Below are positions 37,408 to 50,765 of a stretch of DNA of 64,000 bases, in pieces. The stretch is from Staphylococcus equorum (GTDB lineage Bacteria > Bacillota > Bacilli > Staphylococcales > Staphylococcaceae). Below the pieces are notes generated by a model, which saw only the letters and a list, made by a program, of their open reading frames with translations, searched no databases and was not told where the DNA came from. The stretch spans positions 1-64,000 of the forward strand of contig NZ_LNNB01000029.1 of assembly GCF_001747895.1 (NCBI RefSeq), given 5' to 3'. Each line of letters opens with the position of its first letter. The first letter of the stretch is position 1. The position numbers and the translations under genes were made by a program.

Positions 37408-39390
37408 ATGGAACACCATCAATTTAAATTACAATCTGATTTTACACCTCAAGGTGATCAACCAGAGGCGATAAAGAAAATCGTTAAAGGCGTTAATGAG
37501 GGCAAACGTCATCAAACTTTACTCGGTGCGACAGGTACAGGTAAGACCTTTACGATGAGTAATGTTATTAAACAAGTAGGGAAACCGACACTCATTATCG
37601 CGCATAATAAAACATTAGCAGGGCAATTATATAGTGAGTTTAAAGAATTCTTTCCAGAAAATAGAGTAGAATACTTTGTCAGTTATTATGATTACTATCA
37701 ACCAGAGGCTTATGTACCATCAACTGATACATTTATTGAAAAAGATGCTTCAATAAATGATGAAATTGACCAATTACGACATTCAGCGACAAGTTCACTT
37801 TTTGAAAGAGACGATGTCATTATTATTGCGAGTGTCAGCTGTATATATGGTTTAGGTAATCCAGAAGAATATCGAGATTTAGTAGTCAGTGTTCGTGCTG
37901 GTATGGAAATGGATAGAAGTGAACTTTTAAAAAAATTAGTAGACGTTCAATATTCGAGAAATGATATTGATTTTAGACGCGGTACATTTCGTGTAAGAGG
38001 AGATGTTGTTGAAATTTTTCCAGCTTCGAGAGAAGAAATGTGTATTCGTGTAGAATTTTTCGGTGACGAAATTGATCGTATCCGTGAAGTGAATTATTTA
38101 ACGGGTGAAGTTTTAAGAGAGCGCGATCACTTTGTGATTTTCCCAGCTTCCCACTTCGTAACACGTGAAGAGAAAATGAAATCTGCGATACAAAGAATTG
38201 AAAATGAATTAGAAGAACGTTTAACAGAATTACGCTCAGAAAATAAATTATTAGAGGCACAACGACTAGAACAACGTACGAATTATGATTTAGAAATGAT
38301 GCGTGAAATGGGCTTCTGTTCTGGTATTGAAAACTATTCTGTTCATTTAACGTTAAGACCAATGGGGTCAACGCCGTATACGTTATTAGACTATTTTGGC
38401 GATGATTGGCTTGTGATGGTTGATGAATCACATGTGACATTACCTCAGATTAGGGGTATGTATAATGGAGACCGTGCACGTAAACAAGTACTTGTAGATC
38501 ATGGTTTCCGTTTGCCGAGTGCTTTGGATAATAGACCTTTAAAATTTGAAGAATTCGAAGAAAAAACCAATCAACTCGTTTATGTATCTGCTACACCTGG
38601 TCCATTCGAGTTAGAACATACAGATGAAATGGTACAACAAATCATTCGTCCGACAGGTCTTTTAGATCCTGAGATTGAAGTGCGACCAACGGAAAATCAA
38701 ATTGATGATTTAATAAGTGAAATTCATGAGCGCATTGAACGTAATGAACGTGTGCTAGTTACGACATTAACTAAAAAAATGAGTGAAGATTTAACGACTT
38801 ATTTGAAAGAAGCTGGCATTAAGGTCAATTACCTACATTCAGAAATTAAAACGTTGGAGCGTATAGAAATTATTCGTGATTTACGTATGGGAACATATGA
38901 TGTCATTGTTGGAATTAACTTATTAAGAGAGGGTATCGATATACCAGAAGTGTCTCTTGTTGTTATTCTTGATGCGGATAAAGAAGGTTTCTTACGTTCT
39001 CATAGATCGCTTGTTCAAACAAGTGGACGTGCAGCACGTAATAGTCGCGGTGAAGTTATTATGTATGGTGACAAGATTACCGATTCCATGCGTTATGCCA
39101 TTGATGAGACAGAACGACGTCGTACAATTCAAAAAGCGTATAATGAAAAACATAATGTCACGCCTACGACGATTAATAAGAAAATTCATGATGTTATTAG
39201 TGCCACAGTCGAGAATGATGAAACGAATGAACAACAACAAACTGAAGTACCTAAGAAAATGACGAAAAAAGAACGCGAAAAAACAATCGCAAATATAGAA
39301 AAAGAAATGAAACAAGCAGCCAAAGATTTAGATTTCGAAAAAGCAACAGAGCTTAGAGACATGTTGTTTGAATTAAAAGCAGAAGGGTGA
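37408..39390 (+). CDS. uvrB: Excinuclease ABC subunit UvrB
   Basis: UvrB is the damage-verifying helicase-like core of nucleotide excision repair; it is loaded by UvrA and then recruits UvrC. The 660-residue protein has Walker [10 protein letters not shown] (about residues 41-49), the beta-hairpin region [16 protein letters not shown], the DESH box, helicase motifs [12 protein letters not shown] and QTSGRAARN, and a C-terminal UVR domain (about 620-655). The ribosome binding site is AGGAGG. The SOS-controlled promoter lies upstream, and uvrA begins 5 bp after the stop. Confidence 0.98.
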   Translation: MEHHQFKLQSDFTPQGDQPEAIKKIVKGVNEGKRHQTLLGATGTGKTFTMSNVIKQVGKPTLIIAHNKTLAGQLYSEFKEFFPENRVEYFVSYYDYYQPEAYVPSTDTFIEKDASINDEIDQLRHSATSSLFERDDVIIIASVSCIYGLGNPEEYRDLVVSVRAGMEMDRSELLKKLVDVQYSRNDIDFRRGTFRVRGDVVEIFPASREEMCIRVEFFGDEIDRIREVNYLTGEVLRERDHFVIFPASHFVTREEKMKSAIQRIENELEERLTELRSENKLLEAQRLEQRTNYDLEMMREMGFCSGIENYSVHLTLRPMGSTPYTLLDYFGDDWLVMVDESHVTLPQIRGMYNGDRARKQVLVDHGFRLPSALDNRPLKFEEFEEKTNQLVYVSATPGPFELEHTDEMVQQIIRPTGLLDPEIEVRPTENQIDDLISEIHERIERNERVLVTTLTKKMSEDLTTYLKEAGIKVNYLHSEIKTLERIEIIRDLRMGTYDVIVGINLLREGIDIPEVSLVVILDADKEGFLRSHRSLVQTSGRAARNSRGEVIMYGDKITDSMRYAIDETERRRTIQKAYNEKHNVTPTTINKKIHDVISATVENDETNEQQQTEVPKKMTKKEREKTIANIEKEMKQAAKDLDFEKATELRDMLFELKAEG

Positions 39391-39395
39391 CACAT

Positions 39396-42230
39396 ATGAA
39401 ACAACCATCCATTGTAGTAAAAGGGGCTCGCGCCCATAATTTAAAAGATGTAGATATTGAAATACCGAAAGATAAACTCATCGTAATGACGGGACTTTCT
39501 GGATCTGGAAAATCTTCACTTGCCTTCGATACAATTTACGCTGAGGGACAGCGTAGATATGTTGAGTCATTAAGTGCTTATGCAAGACAATTTTTAGGTC
39601 AAATGGACAAACCGGATGTTGATACAATTGAAGGTTTATCACCTGCGATATCAATTGACCAAAAGACGACAAGTAAGAACCCAAGATCAACTGTAGCGAC
39701 GGTAACTGAAATATACGACTATATACGGTTACTCTACGCACGTATAGGTAAACCATTCTGTCCTAATCACGGTATTGAAATAGAATCACAAACTGTACAA
39801 CAAATGGTAGACCAAGTGATGCAACTTGAAGAGCGTTCTAAAATCCAATTATTGGCTCCTGTGGTTTCTCACAGAAAAGGCGCACAAGAAAAACTCATAG
39901 ACGACATTAGCAAAAAAGGTTATGTACGCGTTCGTGTTGATGGCGAAATTATGGATGTAAACGAAGTGCCAAATTTAGATAAAAATAAAAACCATACCAT
40001 CGAAGTGGTAATAGATCGCTTGGTAGTTAAAGCAGGTATTGAAGGACGTCTTGCTGATTCTATAGAAACTGCGATTAGACTTGCTGAAGGTACGTTAATC
40101 GTTGATATCATTGATGGAGAAGAATTAAAATTCTCAGAAAACCATGCTTGTCCGATATGTGGTTTTTCAATTGGTGAGTTAGAGCCACGTATGTTCAGTT
40201 TTAACAGCCCATTTGGCGCATGTCCAACATGTGATGGTTTAGGATTAAAATTAAAGGTAGATGTAGACTTAGTGGTTCCTGATACTAACAAAACTTTAAA
40301 TGAAGGTGCGATCATAGCTTGGGAATCTTCAAGTTCAGATTTTTATCCAACATTATTAAATCGTGTTTGTGAAGTATATAAAATTAATATGGATAAACCA
40401 TTTAAAAAATTGACAGATAGACAACAAGATATCATTTTAAACGGTTCTAAAGGTAAAGAAATTGAGTTCACATTCAAGCAACGTAATGGTCAAACACGTA
40501 AACGAACAATGGAATTTGAAGGTGTGCTTAATAATATTAATCGTCGCTACCATGATTCACCATCCGAACTTGTTAGAGAGATGATGAGTAAATATATGAC
40601 AGAGCTACCTTGTGAAACTTGTAATGGTAAACGTTTAAGTCGTGAAGCACTATCTGTATATGTTTCTGGTCAGAATATTGGAGAAGTTGTTGAACATTCA
40701 ATTAAAGATGCGTTGCATATGTACGAACATATCGAATTGTCAGAACAAGATAGAAAAATTGCAGATCAAATATTAAAAGAAATTAACTCGCGTTTAGAAT
40801 TTTTATATAACGTCGGTTTAGAATATTTAACACTTAATCGTGCATCAGGATCGCTATCAGGTGGTGAAGCGCAACGAATTCGTCTTGCTACACAAATTGG
40901 TTCTAGACTGTCAGGTGTACTTTACGTGTTAGATGAGCCTTCTATCGGTCTTCACCAACGAGATAATGATCGACTCATAAGCACATTAAAAGAAATGCGT
41001 GACTTAGGTAATACTTTGATAGTCGTAGAACACGATGAAGATACAATGCGTGCGGCTGATTATTTGGTTGATGTAGGCCCAGGTGCGGGTGAACATGGTG
41101 GCGAAATTGTCGCGAGTGGTACACCTAAACAAGTAATGAATCAGAAAAAATCACTCACTGGTCAATATTTAAGTGGGAAAAAGCTGATAGAAGTACCTGA
41201 AGAACGCCGTGAAATAACTGACCGAAAAGTAAGCGTTAAAGGCGCAAGAAGTAATAACTTAAAAGATATTGACGTAGATTTTCCATTATCAACAATGACA
41301 GTAGTTACAGGTGTCTCAGGTTCAGGTAAGAGTACGTTAGTTAATGAAGTGCTGTATAAATCATTAGCAAAACACATTAATAAATCAAAAGTAAAACCGG
41401 GCGATTGTGACGAAATTCAAGGAATAGATCAACTTGAACGTATAATCGATATTGATCAATCACCTATTGGACGAACACCGAGATCAAATCCAGCAACTTA
41501 TACAGGCGTATTTGATAATATTAGGGATATCTTCGCTCAAACAAATGAATCTAAAGTAAGAGGTTATACGAAAGGCCGTTTTAGCTTTAATGTAAAAGGT
41601 GGTCGCTGTGAAGCTTGTAGAGGTGACGGTATTATAAAAATTGAAATGCATTTCTTACCAGATGTGTATGTGCCGTGTGAAATTTGTGGTGGTTCTAGAT
41701 ACAATAGAGAAACGCTAGAGGTCACGTATAAAGGTAAAAACATTGCAGATATTTTAGCAATGACAGCTGAAGAAGCGACTAATTTCTTTGAGAAAGTACC
41801 TAAAATTCATCGCAAATTGAAAACATTAGTTGATGTTGGACTAGGATACGTTACACTCGGTCAACAAGCAACGACACTTTCTGGTGGTGAAGCACAACGT
41901 GTTAAACTGGCTTCTGAATTGCATAAACGTTCTACGGGTCGCTCCATCTATATACTAGATGAGCCCACTACTGGTTTACATGTTGACGATATTGGGCGAT
42001 TATTAAAAGTACTTAATAAACTAGTAGAAAATGGTGATACTGTAGTTATTATTGAGCATAACTTAGATGTTATTAAAATGGCAGATTATATTATTGACTT
42101 AGGTCCAGAAGGTGGCGACGGAGGCGGTACGCTTGTAGCTACCGGCACGCCAGAACAAATTGCAGAAGTAAAAGAAAGTTACACAGGACAATACTTAAAA
42201 CCTGTGCTAGAAAGAGATACAGTAAAATAA
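39396..42230 (+). CDS. uvrA: Excinuclease ABC subunit UvrA
   Basis: UvrA is the dimeric damage-sensing ATPase of excision repair. The 944-residue protein has two ABC modules: Walker [10 protein letters not shown] near residue 31 and GVSGSGKST near 640, with signatures [12 protein letters not shown] and [12 protein letters not shown]. Zinc-binding pairs CPIC...CPTC and CEAC...CEIC are present. The ATG at 39396 is preferred over the GTG at 39387, which lies within the ribosome binding site (GAAGGGTG). It is co-transcribed with uvrB. Confidence 0.98.
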   Translation: MKQPSIVVKGARAHNLKDVDIEIPKDKLIVMTGLSGSGKSSLAFDTIYAEGQRRYVESLSAYARQFLGQMDKPDVDTIEGLSPAISIDQKTTSKNPRSTVATVTEIYDYIRLLYARIGKPFCPNHGIEIESQTVQQMVDQVMQLEERSKIQLLAPVVSHRKGAQEKLIDDISKKGYVRVRVDGEIMDVNEVPNLDKNKNHTIEVVIDRLVVKAGIEGRLADSIETAIRLAEGTLIVDIIDGEELKFSENHACPICGFSIGELEPRMFSFNSPFGACPTCDGLGLKLKVDVDLVVPDTNKTLNEGAIIAWESSSSDFYPTLLNRVCEVYKINMDKPFKKLTDRQQDIILNGSKGKEIEFTFKQRNGQTRKRTMEFEGVLNNINRRYHDSPSELVREMMSKYMTELPCETCNGKRLSREALSVYVSGQNIGEVVEHSIKDALHMYEHIELSEQDRKIADQILKEINSRLEFLYNVGLEYLTLNRASGSLSGGEAQRIRLATQIGSRLSGVLYVLDEPSIGLHQRDNDRLISTLKEMRDLGNTLIVVEHDEDTMRAADYLVDVGPGAGEHGGEIVASGTPKQVMNQKKSLTGQYLSGKKLIEVPEERREITDRKVSVKGARSNNLKDIDVDFPLSTMTVVTGVSGSGKSTLVNEVLYKSLAKHINKSKVKPGDCDEIQGIDQLERIIDIDQSPIGRTPRSNPATYTGVFDNIRDIFAQTNESKVRGYTKGRFSFNVKGGRCEACRGDGIIKIEMHFLPDVYVPCEICGGSRYNRETLEVTYKGKNIADILAMTAEEATNFFEKVPKIHRKLKTLVDVGLGYVTLGQQATTLSGGEAQRVKLASELHKRSTGRSIYILDEPTTGLHVDDIGRLLKVLNKLVENGDTVVIIEHNLDVIKMADYIIDLGPEGGDGGGTLVATGTPEQIAEVKESYTGQYLKPVLERDTVK

Positions 42231-42576
42231 AAATATATGAAAATTACTAATGTAACGCTATCCAAAAAGGTGGGTTACATAAAGTATGAATGCCTCTCTT
42301 TAAAGTAAGTACTTTAATGTACAAACTTTGAAGGGGGTATTTTTGTATTTAAAAGCAACAACTACACAAAAAATGATTTATAGTAAATTAAATGAATAAA
42401 TTGAAAATATAATGAGTCACTAGTGTCTGATATCGTTTATAATTGATATAATGATAGATATTATAGATATGTATTGAATTATCGATCTTCTACACTTTTT
42501 GATATGGATTATCATTTCTTTTTGATATGATAATATCATATTGCAAATGTAAGAGAAATATTGATAGAGGTGAACT
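42231..42576 (+). other. Intergenic region uvrA-hprK with direct repeats
   Basis: 346 bp without a gene. TGTAAC...GTTACA could form a hairpin at 42250-42278 near the uvrA end. TTTTTGATATG occurs at 42496-42506 and again at 42519-42529, 23 bp apart, and the second copy continues into the near-palindrome ATATGATAATATCATAT (42525-42541). These may be an hprK regulatory site. Confidence 0.4.
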
Positions 42577-43512
42577 ATGTTAACTACAAAGAGTTTAGTA
42601 GACCGCTTTGAACTTGATCTCATTGTTGGAGAAGCAGGTTTAAACAAACAAATTAAAAATACAGATATTTCAAGACCAGGTTTGGAAATGGCAGGTTATT
42701 TTTCTCACTATGCATCTGACCGTATTCAATTATTAGGTACTACGGAATTATCTTTTTATAATTTATTACCAGATGAAGAACGTAAAGGACGTATGAGAAA
42801 GTTATGTCGTCCAGACACGCCGGCGATTATTGTAACGAGAGATTTAGAACCTCCAGAGGAACTTATCGCTGCAGCAAAAGAACTCGACACACCATTAATT
42901 GCGTCGACGATTGCTACTACACAATTAATGAGTCGTTTAACTACGTTTTTAGAACATGAACTAGCTAGAACAACATCGCTACATGGGGTACTTGTCGATG
43001 TTTATGGTGTAGGGGTACTGATTACTGGTGATTCTGGAATTGGTAAAAGTGAAACAGCATTAGAATTAATAAAACGTGGTCATAGATTAGTAGCAGATGA
43101 CAATGTGGAAATTAGAGAAATCAGTAAAGACGAATTAATTGGGAGAGCACCTAAGTTAATAGAACATTTATTAGAAATAAGGGGCTTAGGTATCATTAAT
43201 GTAATGACATTATTTGGTGCAGGTTCGATTTTAACTGAAAAAAGATTGCGTTTAAATATTCATTTAGAAAACTGGCATAAAGACAAATTATATGATCGAG
43301 TCGGCTTAAATGAAGAAAAATTACGTATCTTAGATACTGAAATTACGAAAAAAACAATTCCTGTACGACCTGGACGTAACGTAGCGGTTATTATTGAAGT
43401 TGCGGCAATGAATTACCGTCTGAATATTATGGGCATCAATACAGCAGAAGAGTTTAATGATCGCTTAAATGCTGAAATATTACGAAACGGTAGCAACAGT
43501 GAGGAGAAATAG
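42577..43512 (+). CDS. hprK: HPr kinase/phosphorylase HprK
   Basis: HprK phosphorylates Ser46 of the phosphotransferase protein HPr when glycolytic intermediates are high and removes it when they fall, which sets CcpA-dependent catabolite control. The 311-residue protein has an N-terminal domain (1-130), Walker A GDSGIGKS at residues 151-158 and the family signature [12 protein letters not shown] near 201. The ribosome binding site is GAGGTGA. It leads an operon with lgt (3-bp gap), an acyltransferase, a TPR protein and probably trxB. Confidence 0.97.
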   Translation: MLTTKSLVDRFELDLIVGEAGLNKQIKNTDISRPGLEMAGYFSHYASDRIQLLGTTELSFYNLLPDEERKGRMRKLCRPDTPAIIVTRDLEPPEELIAAAKELDTPLIASTIATTQLMSRLTTFLEHELARTTSLHGVLVDVYGVGVLITGDSGIGKSETALELIKRGHRLVADDNVEIREISKDELIGRAPKLIEHLLEIRGLGIINVMTLFGAGSILTEKRLRLNIHLENWHKDKLYDRVGLNEEKLRILDTEITKKTIPVRPGRNVAVIIEVAAMNYRLNIMGINTAEEFNDRLNAEILRNGSNSEEK

Positions 43513-43515
43513 GTA

Positions 43516-44352
43516 ATGATGACATTAAATTATATCAATCCAATTGCGCTTGAGCTTGGACCTATTTCGGTACGTTGGTACGGTATTATTATCGCAGTGG
43601 GGATACTCTTGGGTTATTTTATTGCTCAAGAAGGTGTCAAACGTATTGGCTTTGATAAAGATACATTAGTTGATATCATTTTTTGGAGTGCAATATTTGG
43701 ATTTATTGTGGCGAGACTTTATTTTGTTATTTTCCAGTGGCCATATTATATTCAAAACCCAATTGAAATTCCGATGATATGGCATGGTGGTATTGCAATA
43801 CATGGTGGTTTAATAGGCGGATTTGTTACAGGGATTATCATCTGTAAACAAAAAAATATTAATCCGTTTCAAATTGGTGATGTCATTGCACCAAGTATGA
43901 TTTTAGGTCAAGGTATTGGAAGATGGGGCAACTTTATGAATCATGAAGCACATGGTGGTCCTGTTTCAAGAACATTCTTAGAAAACTTACATATTCCAGA
44001 TTTTATTATTAATAATATGTATATTAACGGCAAATACTATCAGCCAACATTTTTATATGAATCTATTTGGGACATTTTAGGCTTTGTTATACTGATCTTG
44101 CTTAGAAAACATTTACGTATAGGCGATACTTTCTGTCTATATTTGATATGGTACTCCATCGGCAGATTTTTCGTAGAAGGTATGCGTACAGATAGCTTGA
44201 TGTTAACAAGTGATATTCGAGTAGCACAGTTAATGTCTATTATACTGATTATAGTAGGTATTGTGATTATGATTATCAGAAGAGTGAAATATAACGCACC
44301 AAGATACAAAGGTGTTGGTCCGTTAACTTGGTCAAATCAAAAAGTGAAGTGA
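43516..44352 (+). CDS. lgt: Prolipoprotein diacylglyceryl transferase Lgt
   Basis: Lgt transfers diacylglycerol from phosphatidylglycerol to the lipobox cysteine of prolipoproteins. The 278-residue protein has seven or so membrane helices, the [13 protein letters not shown] segment (about residues 95-107) and the signature [14 protein letters not shown] (about 135-148), plus [18 protein letters not shown] near the C-terminus. ATG at 43516 and the adjacent ATG at 43519 are both possible behind GAGGAGA. Its substrates include SstD and the EMYY lipoprotein encoded earlier in the window. Confidence 0.96.
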   Translation: MMTLNYINPIALELGPISVRWYGIIIAVGILLGYFIAQEGVKRIGFDKDTLVDIIFWSAIFGFIVARLYFVIFQWPYYIQNPIEIPMIWHGGIAIHGGLIGGFVTGIIICKQKNINPFQIGDVIAPSMILGQGIGRWGNFMNHEAHGGPVSRTFLENLHIPDFIINNMYINGKYYQPTFLYESIWDILGFVILILLRKHLRIGDTFCLYLIWYSIGRFFVEGMRTDSLMLTSDIRVAQLMSIILIIVGIVIMIIRRVKYNAPRYKGVGPLTWSNQKVK

Positions 44353-44361
44353 TAAAATATC

Positions 44362-44838
44362 ATGCGTAATTTAAAAAAAGTTAAAGTTAAAGGCAATAAC
44401 CCACTTTGGCATATGTATCGCTATATAAAATACTTTAAAATATTTAAACAAACGATAATTATTGAAATTTGCAGGTACTTGCCTCATGTGAAATTGAAAC
44501 ATTGGGTGTATCGCAATTTATTGAAAATGAGTATAGGTGAAAACACAGCATTTGCTTTTAAAGTGGTTCCCGATTTATTATACCCAGAGTATATTTCTAT
44601 AGGGAAAAACTGTGTGATTGGCTATAATACTACAATTTTGACTCATGAATTTCTCGTTGATGAGTTTCGAACGGGACGTGTCCAAATTGGTGATAATACT
44701 TTAATTGGTGCGAATGTTACAATATTACCAGGTGTAAGCATAGGTGCAAATGTTAAAGTCGGGGCGGGTACTGTTATTTCAAAAGACATACCGGATTCGG
44801 CATTAGCATATGGAAATCCCATGCAAATAAGAACTTAA
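44362..44838 (+). CDS. Hexapeptide-repeat (left-handed beta-helix) acyltransferase
   Basis: This 158-residue protein has its C-terminal half built of hexapeptide repeats ([36 protein letters not shown], about residues 112-148), the trimeric acyltransferase fold. The basic N-terminus may bind membrane or nucleic acid. The acceptor is unknown; conservation between lgt and the TPR gene suggests an envelope role but does not prove it. No strong ribosome binding site is visible (AAAATATC), and it probably depends on coupling with lgt 9 bp upstream. Confidence 0.85.
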   Translation: MRNLKKVKVKGNNPLWHMYRYIKYFKIFKQTIIIEICRYLPHVKLKHWVYRNLLKMSIGENTAFAFKVVPDLLYPEYISIGKNCVIGYNTTILTHEFLVDEFRTGRVQIGDNTLIGANVTILPGVSIGANVKVGAGTVISKDIPDSALAYGNPMQIRT

Positions 44839-44862
44839 TGAATATTTAGGAGGTGATAATGG

Positions 44863-46299
44863 ATGGCGCATAACGGCAAAGTAATACCAATGAAATTAGA
44901 TAGTCAATTTTATAAAAAATTGGGAGACCAAAAATTTCTGCACCAAGATTATAAAAAGGCAGCAGAATATTATGGCAAAGTGCTGGAAATGTCACCTCAA
45001 GATTTTGATGTAAAAGTAAAATACGCGGAATGTCTTGTGAATTTAGGACTGAGTAGTGAAGCGGAGTATCTGTTTTATGAAAATATTGCACAACAAGAGT
45101 TAGTAGAAGAAAGTTATTTTCAGCTTAGTCAATTAAACATTACATTAAACGAAGCAAATAAAGCATTTTTATTTGGTATAAATTATGTCACGATGTCTAA
45201 AGATGAAGATTATAAAGAAGAACTTGAAGACATGTTTGAAGTTTCTTATAATTCAGCTGAAAAAATAGAGACAGAAAGCCAGCTATTTGCAGTACAACTT
45301 ATTTTCCAATACTTATTTTCTCAGGGACGATTACCTGAAGCACGAACATTTATCTTAAATCAAAATGATGAAATTCAAGAACATCGCGTAGTGCGTAATT
45401 TACTTGCGATGTGTTATTTATATATGAATGAATATGACATTGCTAAAGAAATGTTTGAGCGATTGCTTAGTGAAGATAATACGGATGTACATGCATTATG
45501 TCATTATACTTTATTACTTTATAATACGAATGATAAAGAAAAATACCAACGCTATTTAAAAATTTTAAGTAAAGTCATGCCGATGAATGATGATGAGTCA
45601 TTTAAACTAGGTATCGTTTTATGTTACTTGAAACAATATGAAGCTTCGCAAAAAATATTACAACCACTTTATAGAAAAGGAAAATTCCTTTCCATCCAAA
45701 TGTATAACGCGTTAAGTTATAACAGTTACCATTTAAATAACATTGATGAAAGTAAATATTTTTGGTCGAAATTGCAAGAAATGACTAAAGTCGATGTAGG
45801 TTATGCACCTTGGGTTATTGCTGAGAGTAAAATGTATTTCGATGAACAAGTATTACCACTGTTACTCCATGACGATAGCCATCACAGGCTATATGGTATT
45901 TTCTTATTAAATCAGTTAAAAGGGCGAGAAGTGCTTTTGACACAAGAAATTTGGGCAGTTTTAGAATCTATGGAAGATTACGAAAAGCTATATCTTACGT
46001 ATATTATTCAAGATTTAAAATTAAACAAATTAGATTTCATTCACAGAGGCTTATTGATGTTGTATGGTGTGAAATCATTGAAAAATAATGAAGAATTATT
46101 TATTGTATGGATTGATCAAGCAGAAGCGATTATATCTGAAAAAGTAGATTTAACAAATGTAAATGAATATATTGCAGCATTTGTGTATATGTATTATCGT
46201 AATGCTGATAGTAAAATAACAAAACAACAAGTAATGGAATGGTTTGATATATCTTCTTACCGTTTAAATAAAACGATAGATTATTTAGTGAGCATATAA
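44863..46299 (+). CDS. Tetratricopeptide-repeat protein
   Basis: This 478-residue soluble protein has N-terminal TPR units (about residues 12-85: FYKKLGDQKFLHQDYKKAAEYYGKVLEMSPQDFDVKVKYAECLVNLGLSSEAE) and further helical repeats through about residue 300. The C-terminal quarter is helical and of unknown fold. A role as a protein-protein scaffold is likely from the fold; no partner is known. The ribosome binding site is a strong AGGAGGTGATA. It lies between the acyltransferase and trxB on the same strand without a visible terminator. Confidence 0.88.
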   Translation: MAHNGKVIPMKLDSQFYKKLGDQKFLHQDYKKAAEYYGKVLEMSPQDFDVKVKYAECLVNLGLSSEAEYLFYENIAQQELVEESYFQLSQLNITLNEANKAFLFGINYVTMSKDEDYKEELEDMFEVSYNSAEKIETESQLFAVQLIFQYLFSQGRLPEARTFILNQNDEIQEHRVVRNLLAMCYLYMNEYDIAKEMFERLLSEDNTDVHALCHYTLLLYNTNDKEKYQRYLKILSKVMPMNDDESFKLGIVLCYLKQYEASQKILQPLYRKGKFLSIQMYNALSYNSYHLNNIDESKYFWSKLQEMTKVDVGYAPWVIAESKMYFDEQVLPLLLHDDSHHRLYGIFLLNQLKGREVLLTQEIWAVLESMEDYEKLYLTYIIQDLKLNKLDFIHRGLLMLYGVKSLKNNEELFIVWIDQAEAIISEKVDLTNVNEYIAAFVYMYYRNADSKITKQQVMEWFDISSYRLNKTIDYLVSI

Positions 46300-46364
46300 G
46301 TTTAAGAAATGCAAGAAATCATATATACTGCGCATAATGAATTATTAAACAGGAGGCAATTTAA

Positions 46365-47309
<945 letters not shown>

Positions 47310-47385
47310 ATAAATTGAATCATTGATGAAGTAAAGTCATAATTTATAAAAGATTTTATAAAATATCATAGATAAATTCAGTCAT

Positions 47386-47440
47386 AGCTAGAATGTCATA
47401 CTTACGATCTATAAGTAAGTTATAACATTCTAGCTTTTTT
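47386..47440 (+). terminator. Terminator after trxB
   Basis: AGCTAGAATGT pairs with ACATTCTAGCT and continues with ACTTAC/GTAAGT around a short loop, ending in TTTTTT. The next 200 bp to rapZ are AT-rich without a gene; TATAAT occurs at 47562-47567. Confidence 0.88.
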
Positions 47441-47648
47441 ACATAATGAAACAGCTATAGCTTTATAGTGTCGATAGATAAAACTACTACCTTAGTCGTT
47501 TTTCATGTAAAATATAATGTGATAATATTAACTCGTTAGACTTATATTGAGAAAAATGAAATATAATGTATAAATGCCAATATAAATAAACTATTAACAG
47601 CATAGAACTAATTTTGCGATTAAAATAATCAATGGATGGTGTAAAGAG

Positions 47649-48575
47649 ATGCAGCGAGAAGAAAAAGAAATAGTAAAGAGTGAATTGTTGGTTGTAACTG
47701 GTTTGTCAGGCGCCGGAAAATCTATGGTCATCCAGAGTTTAGAAGACATTGGATATTTCTGTGTAGATAATTTACCACCGATTCTGTTACCAAAGTTTGT
47801 AGAATTGATGGGGCAAGGGAACCCTTCTTTACAAAAAGTAGCGATTGCTATTGATTTGAGAGGTAAGGAACTCTTTAAGTCTTTAATTAAAGAGATGGAT
47901 CAAATTAAGAGTAACTCAGACGTTATTGTTGATTTAATGTTCTTGGAAGCTTCGAATGAAAAACTAATCTCTCGTTATAAAGAAACACGTCGTGCACATC
48001 CTTTAAATGAAAAAGGTCAACGTTCATTAATTGAATCTATTGAAGAAGAACGTGAGTTGTTGACTGAAATTCAGAGTTTAGCGAATTATACGATTGATAC
48101 ATCGCAAATGACACCGAAAGAATTACGCAAACGCGTGGGGGATTATTTTAATCAAAGTAACTACCAAACATTTAATATTAATGTCATTAGCTTCGGTTTT
48201 AAACATGGGATACAAATAGATGCGGACCTTGTATTTGATGTAAGGTTTTTACCAAATCCGCACTACGTTGATGAGTTGAGACCATTAACTGGTGAAGATG
48301 AAGCGGTATATAAATATGTAATGAAATGGAAAGAAACAAATATTTTTTATGAAAAATTAATGGATTTATTGAAATTTATGGTGCCAGGGTATAAAAAAGA
48401 AGGTAAATCTCAACTTGTTATTGCAATAGGGTGTACTGGTGGCCAACATCGTTCTGTCGCACTAGCCAAACGTATCGGAGCAGAACTCAGAGAGAGTTTT
48501 GACTATAATGTGTATGTGCAACATAGGGATGCACATGTCGAAAGTGGCGTGAAACAAAAAAATGAAAAGAATTAA
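47649..48575 (+). CDS. rapZ: RNase adapter/nucleotide-binding protein RapZ (YvcJ)
   Basis: This 308-residue RapZ/YvcJ family protein binds ATP/GTP. Walker A is GLSGAGKS (about residues 18-25), and the Walker B-like DLMFLEAS and the C-terminal [14 protein letters not shown] (about 272-285) are family hallmarks. In E. coli RapZ guides RNase E to the sRNA GlmZ; in Firmicutes the role is less defined. It overlaps yvcK by 14 bp in the conserved rapZ-yvcK-whiA operon. Confidence 0.94.
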   Translation: MQREEKEIVKSELLVVTGLSGAGKSMVIQSLEDIGYFCVDNLPPILLPKFVELMGQGNPSLQKVAIAIDLRGKELFKSLIKEMDQIKSNSDVIVDLMFLEASNEKLISRYKETRRAHPLNEKGQRSLIESIEEERELLTEIQSLANYTIDTSQMTPKELRKRVGDYFNQSNYQTFNINVISFGFKHGIQIDADLVFDVRFLPNPHYVDELRPLTGEDEAVYKYVMKWKETNIFYEKLMDLLKFMVPGYKKEGKSQLVIAIGCTGGQHRSVALAKRIGAELRESFDYNVYVQHRDAHVESGVKQKNEKN

Positions 48576-49560
48576 ACTTGTACTTATAGGTGGAGGTACG
48601 GGTTTATCCGTTTTAGCACGTGGTTTAAAGGGTTATCCGATTGATATTACGACGATTGTCACAGTAGCTGATGATGGTGGTAGTACGGGTAAAATACGAA
48701 GCGAAATGGATATACCTGCTCCAGGAGATATACGAAACGTTATTTCGGCATTAAGTGAAACTGAATCAACAATAGAGCAATTGTTTCAATATCGTTTTAA
48801 AGAAAACCAAGTCGAAGGTCATTCTTTAGGTAACTTACTCATCGCTGCATTAACCAACATCAATAACGATTTCGGCCATGCAGTGAAAGAACTAAGTAAA
48901 ATTTTAAATATTAGAGGTCGTGTTATTCCATCTACTAATGCGAGCGTACGTTTAAATGCAGTAATGGAAGATGGAGAAATTGTATATGGCGAATCTAATA
49001 TTCCAAAAAAGAATAAAAAGATTAAACGTGTATTTTTGGAACCAGAAGATGTTGAGCCAATGGAAGAAGCAGTGGAAGCAATAGAAGAAGCAGATTTAAT
49101 CGTGTTAGGCCCTGGCTCACTTTATACGAGTGTGATTTCTAACCTATGCGTGAAGGGTATTTCTAATGCACTGCTGGGTGGAGACGTTCCTAAATTATAT
49201 GTTTCAAATGTTATGACACAGCCAGGTGAAACAAATAGTTATACTGCAGTCGACCATGTGAACGCAATACATGATCATGTTGGTCAGAACTTTATCAGTT
49301 ACTCTATTTGTAGCACCCAATCATTTACTGAAGATGTGTTGAGGCGTTATAGGGAAGATGGGGCATCACCAGTGAAATGTAATATGAATCATATGGAAGA
49401 ACAAAATATTAAAGTATTTACACACCCTAATTTAGTAGAAGTTTCTGAAGAATACTATGTGCGTCATAATACTGAAGTGTTATCTAAAATGATTTACGAA
49501 ATAGCTATGCGAGAAACTGAAACGATTGAATTTACGCGAGATAAAGAAAATGATGAATAA
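48562..49560 (+). CDS. yvcK: YvcK/CofD-like protein, gluconeogenesis and cell-shape factor
   Basis: This 332-residue CofD-like protein binds UDP-sugars (UDP-GlcNAc in B. subtilis YvcK). Conserved [14 protein letters not shown] (about residues 9-22), [13 protein letters not shown] (about 33-45), PAPGDIRNV and LGPGSLYTS motifs are present. YvcK-family proteins are needed for normal wall growth on gluconeogenic carbon. It starts inside the 3' end of rapZ, with the coupled ATGAAAAG junction. Confidence 0.93.
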   Translation: MKRIKLVLIGGGTGLSVLARGLKGYPIDITTIVTVADDGGSTGKIRSEMDIPAPGDIRNVISALSETESTIEQLFQYRFKENQVEGHSLGNLLIAALTNINNDFGHAVKELSKILNIRGRVIPSTNASVRLNAVMEDGEIVYGESNIPKKNKKIKRVFLEPEDVEPMEEAVEAIEEADLIVLGPGSLYTSVISNLCVKGISNALLGGDVPKLYVSNVMTQPGETNSYTAVDHVNAIHDHVGQNFISYSICSTQSFTEDVLRRYREDGASPVKCNMNHMEEQNIKVFTHPNLVEVSEEYYVRHNTEVLSKMIYEIAMRETETIEFTRDKENDE

Positions 49561-49604
49561 TAACTAAGTGATATCATTTAGTTAAAGAAGGGACTGATTA
49601 ATCT

Positions 49605-50552
49605 ATGAGCTTTGCATCCGAGATGAAGAATGAACTAACTAGAATAGAAGTAGATGAAGAGAATGCAAAAGCAGAGCTCAGTGCGCTTATTCGTATGAAT
49701 GGTGCACTCAGTCTTTCCAACCAACAATTTGTTATTAACGTACAAACTGAAAATGCTACTACGGCAAGACGTATATATTCGTTAATTAAAAAAGTTTTTA
49801 ATGTTGAAGTGGAACTACTTGTGAGAAAGAAAATGAAATTAAAAAAGAACAATATTTATATCTGTCGTATTAAAGTACGTGCTAGAGAAATATTGGATGA
49901 ATTAGGTATTTTAAAAAGTGGCGTCTTTACGCACGAAATTGATGAAGCATTGATTCATGATGATGAAATGAGAAGAAGTTATTTACGTGGTGCTTTTCTT
50001 GCTGGTGGCTCAGTAAACAATCCAGAAACATCATCTTATCATTTAGAAATATTTTCATTATATGAAGACCATTCTGAAGGTATAACGCAGTTAATGAATA
50101 AATATGATTTGAACGCCAAGCATCTCGAACGAAAAAAAGGTAGTATTGCTTATTTAAAAGAAGCGGAAAAAATTTCTGATTTCTTAAGTTTAATCGGTGG
50201 ATATCAAGCACTATTGAAATTTGAAGATGTCCGTATTGTACGTGATATGAGAAACTCTGTTAACAGATTGGTGAATTGTGAAACTGCTAATTTGAACAAA
50301 ACAGTAAGTGCCTCTATGAAACATGTAGAAAGCATTCGTTTAATTGACCAAGAAATTGGTCTAGATAATTTACCTGAAAGATTACGTGAAATTGCAAGAC
50401 TAAGAATAGAGCATCAAGAAGTGTCACTTAAAGAATTAGGTGAAATGATGACTTCTGGCAATATATCTAAATCTGGTGTGAATCATCGATTAAGAAAGTT
50501 GAATGAAATGGCGGATAAATTGAGAAGCGGCGAACCAATTGAACTGAAATAA
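49605..50552 (+). CDS. whiA: DNA-binding protein WhiA
   Basis: This 315-residue WhiA has a LAGLIDADG-like N-terminal domain ([26 protein letters not shown] segment at about residues 125-146, shifted in this copy to SSYHLE) and a C-terminal helix-turn-helix (about 230-305, [30 protein letters not shown]). It lacks nuclease residues and binds DNA. In Firmicutes it influences cell division and chromosome segregation. Last gene of rapZ-yvcK-whiA; terminator at 50704. Confidence 0.95.
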   Translation: MSFASEMKNELTRIEVDEENAKAELSALIRMNGALSLSNQQFVINVQTENATTARRIYSLIKKVFNVEVELLVRKKMKLKKNNIYICRIKVRAREILDELGILKSGVFTHEIDEALIHDDEMRRSYLRGAFLAGGSVNNPETSSYHLEIFSLYEDHSEGITQLMNKYDLNAKHLERKKGSIAYLKEAEKISDFLSLIGGYQALLKFEDVRIVRDMRNSVNRLVNCETANLNKTVSASMKHVESIRLIDQEIGLDNLPERLREIARLRIEHQEVSLKELGEMMTSGNISKSGVNHRLRKLNEMADKLRSGEPIELK

Positions 50553-50703
50553 TATGCTTTACAGTTTTAGATTTTTAGTTTGGACCCTTCAATACTGACT
50601 TTGAGAAATTTTAGGGCATTATTAAAAATAAATCTAGTCATACCTGAAATAGTTGTGCTAGAATTATTATAAAATAATTGTATAATTTAATTTTGACTAT
50701 TAA

Positions 50704-50729
50704 CGCCTCTATAAAGAGGTGTTTTTTTA
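50704..50729 (+). terminator. Terminator after whiA
   Basis: ACGCCTC pairs with GAGGTGT (one G-U pair) across a TATAAA loop, followed by seven T. Confidence 0.85.
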
Positions 50730-50765
50730 TATAATTAATATAATTTATGATGCGTAATAGCAATA

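Noticed and set aside
37973-38440. 155-codon minus-strand frame inside uvrB
   Set aside because: Overlaps the helicase core of a clearly conserved gene; no start signal.
38957-39262. Alternative-frame plus-strand frame in the uvrB 3' end
   Set aside because: Frame-shifted shadow of conserved uvrB motifs QTSGRAARN and the UVR linker.
49605-50552. Homing endonuclease (LAGLIDADG)
   Set aside because: The fold signal belongs to WhiA, a domesticated DNA-binding protein with an HTH and the conserved rapZ-yvcK-whiA context.
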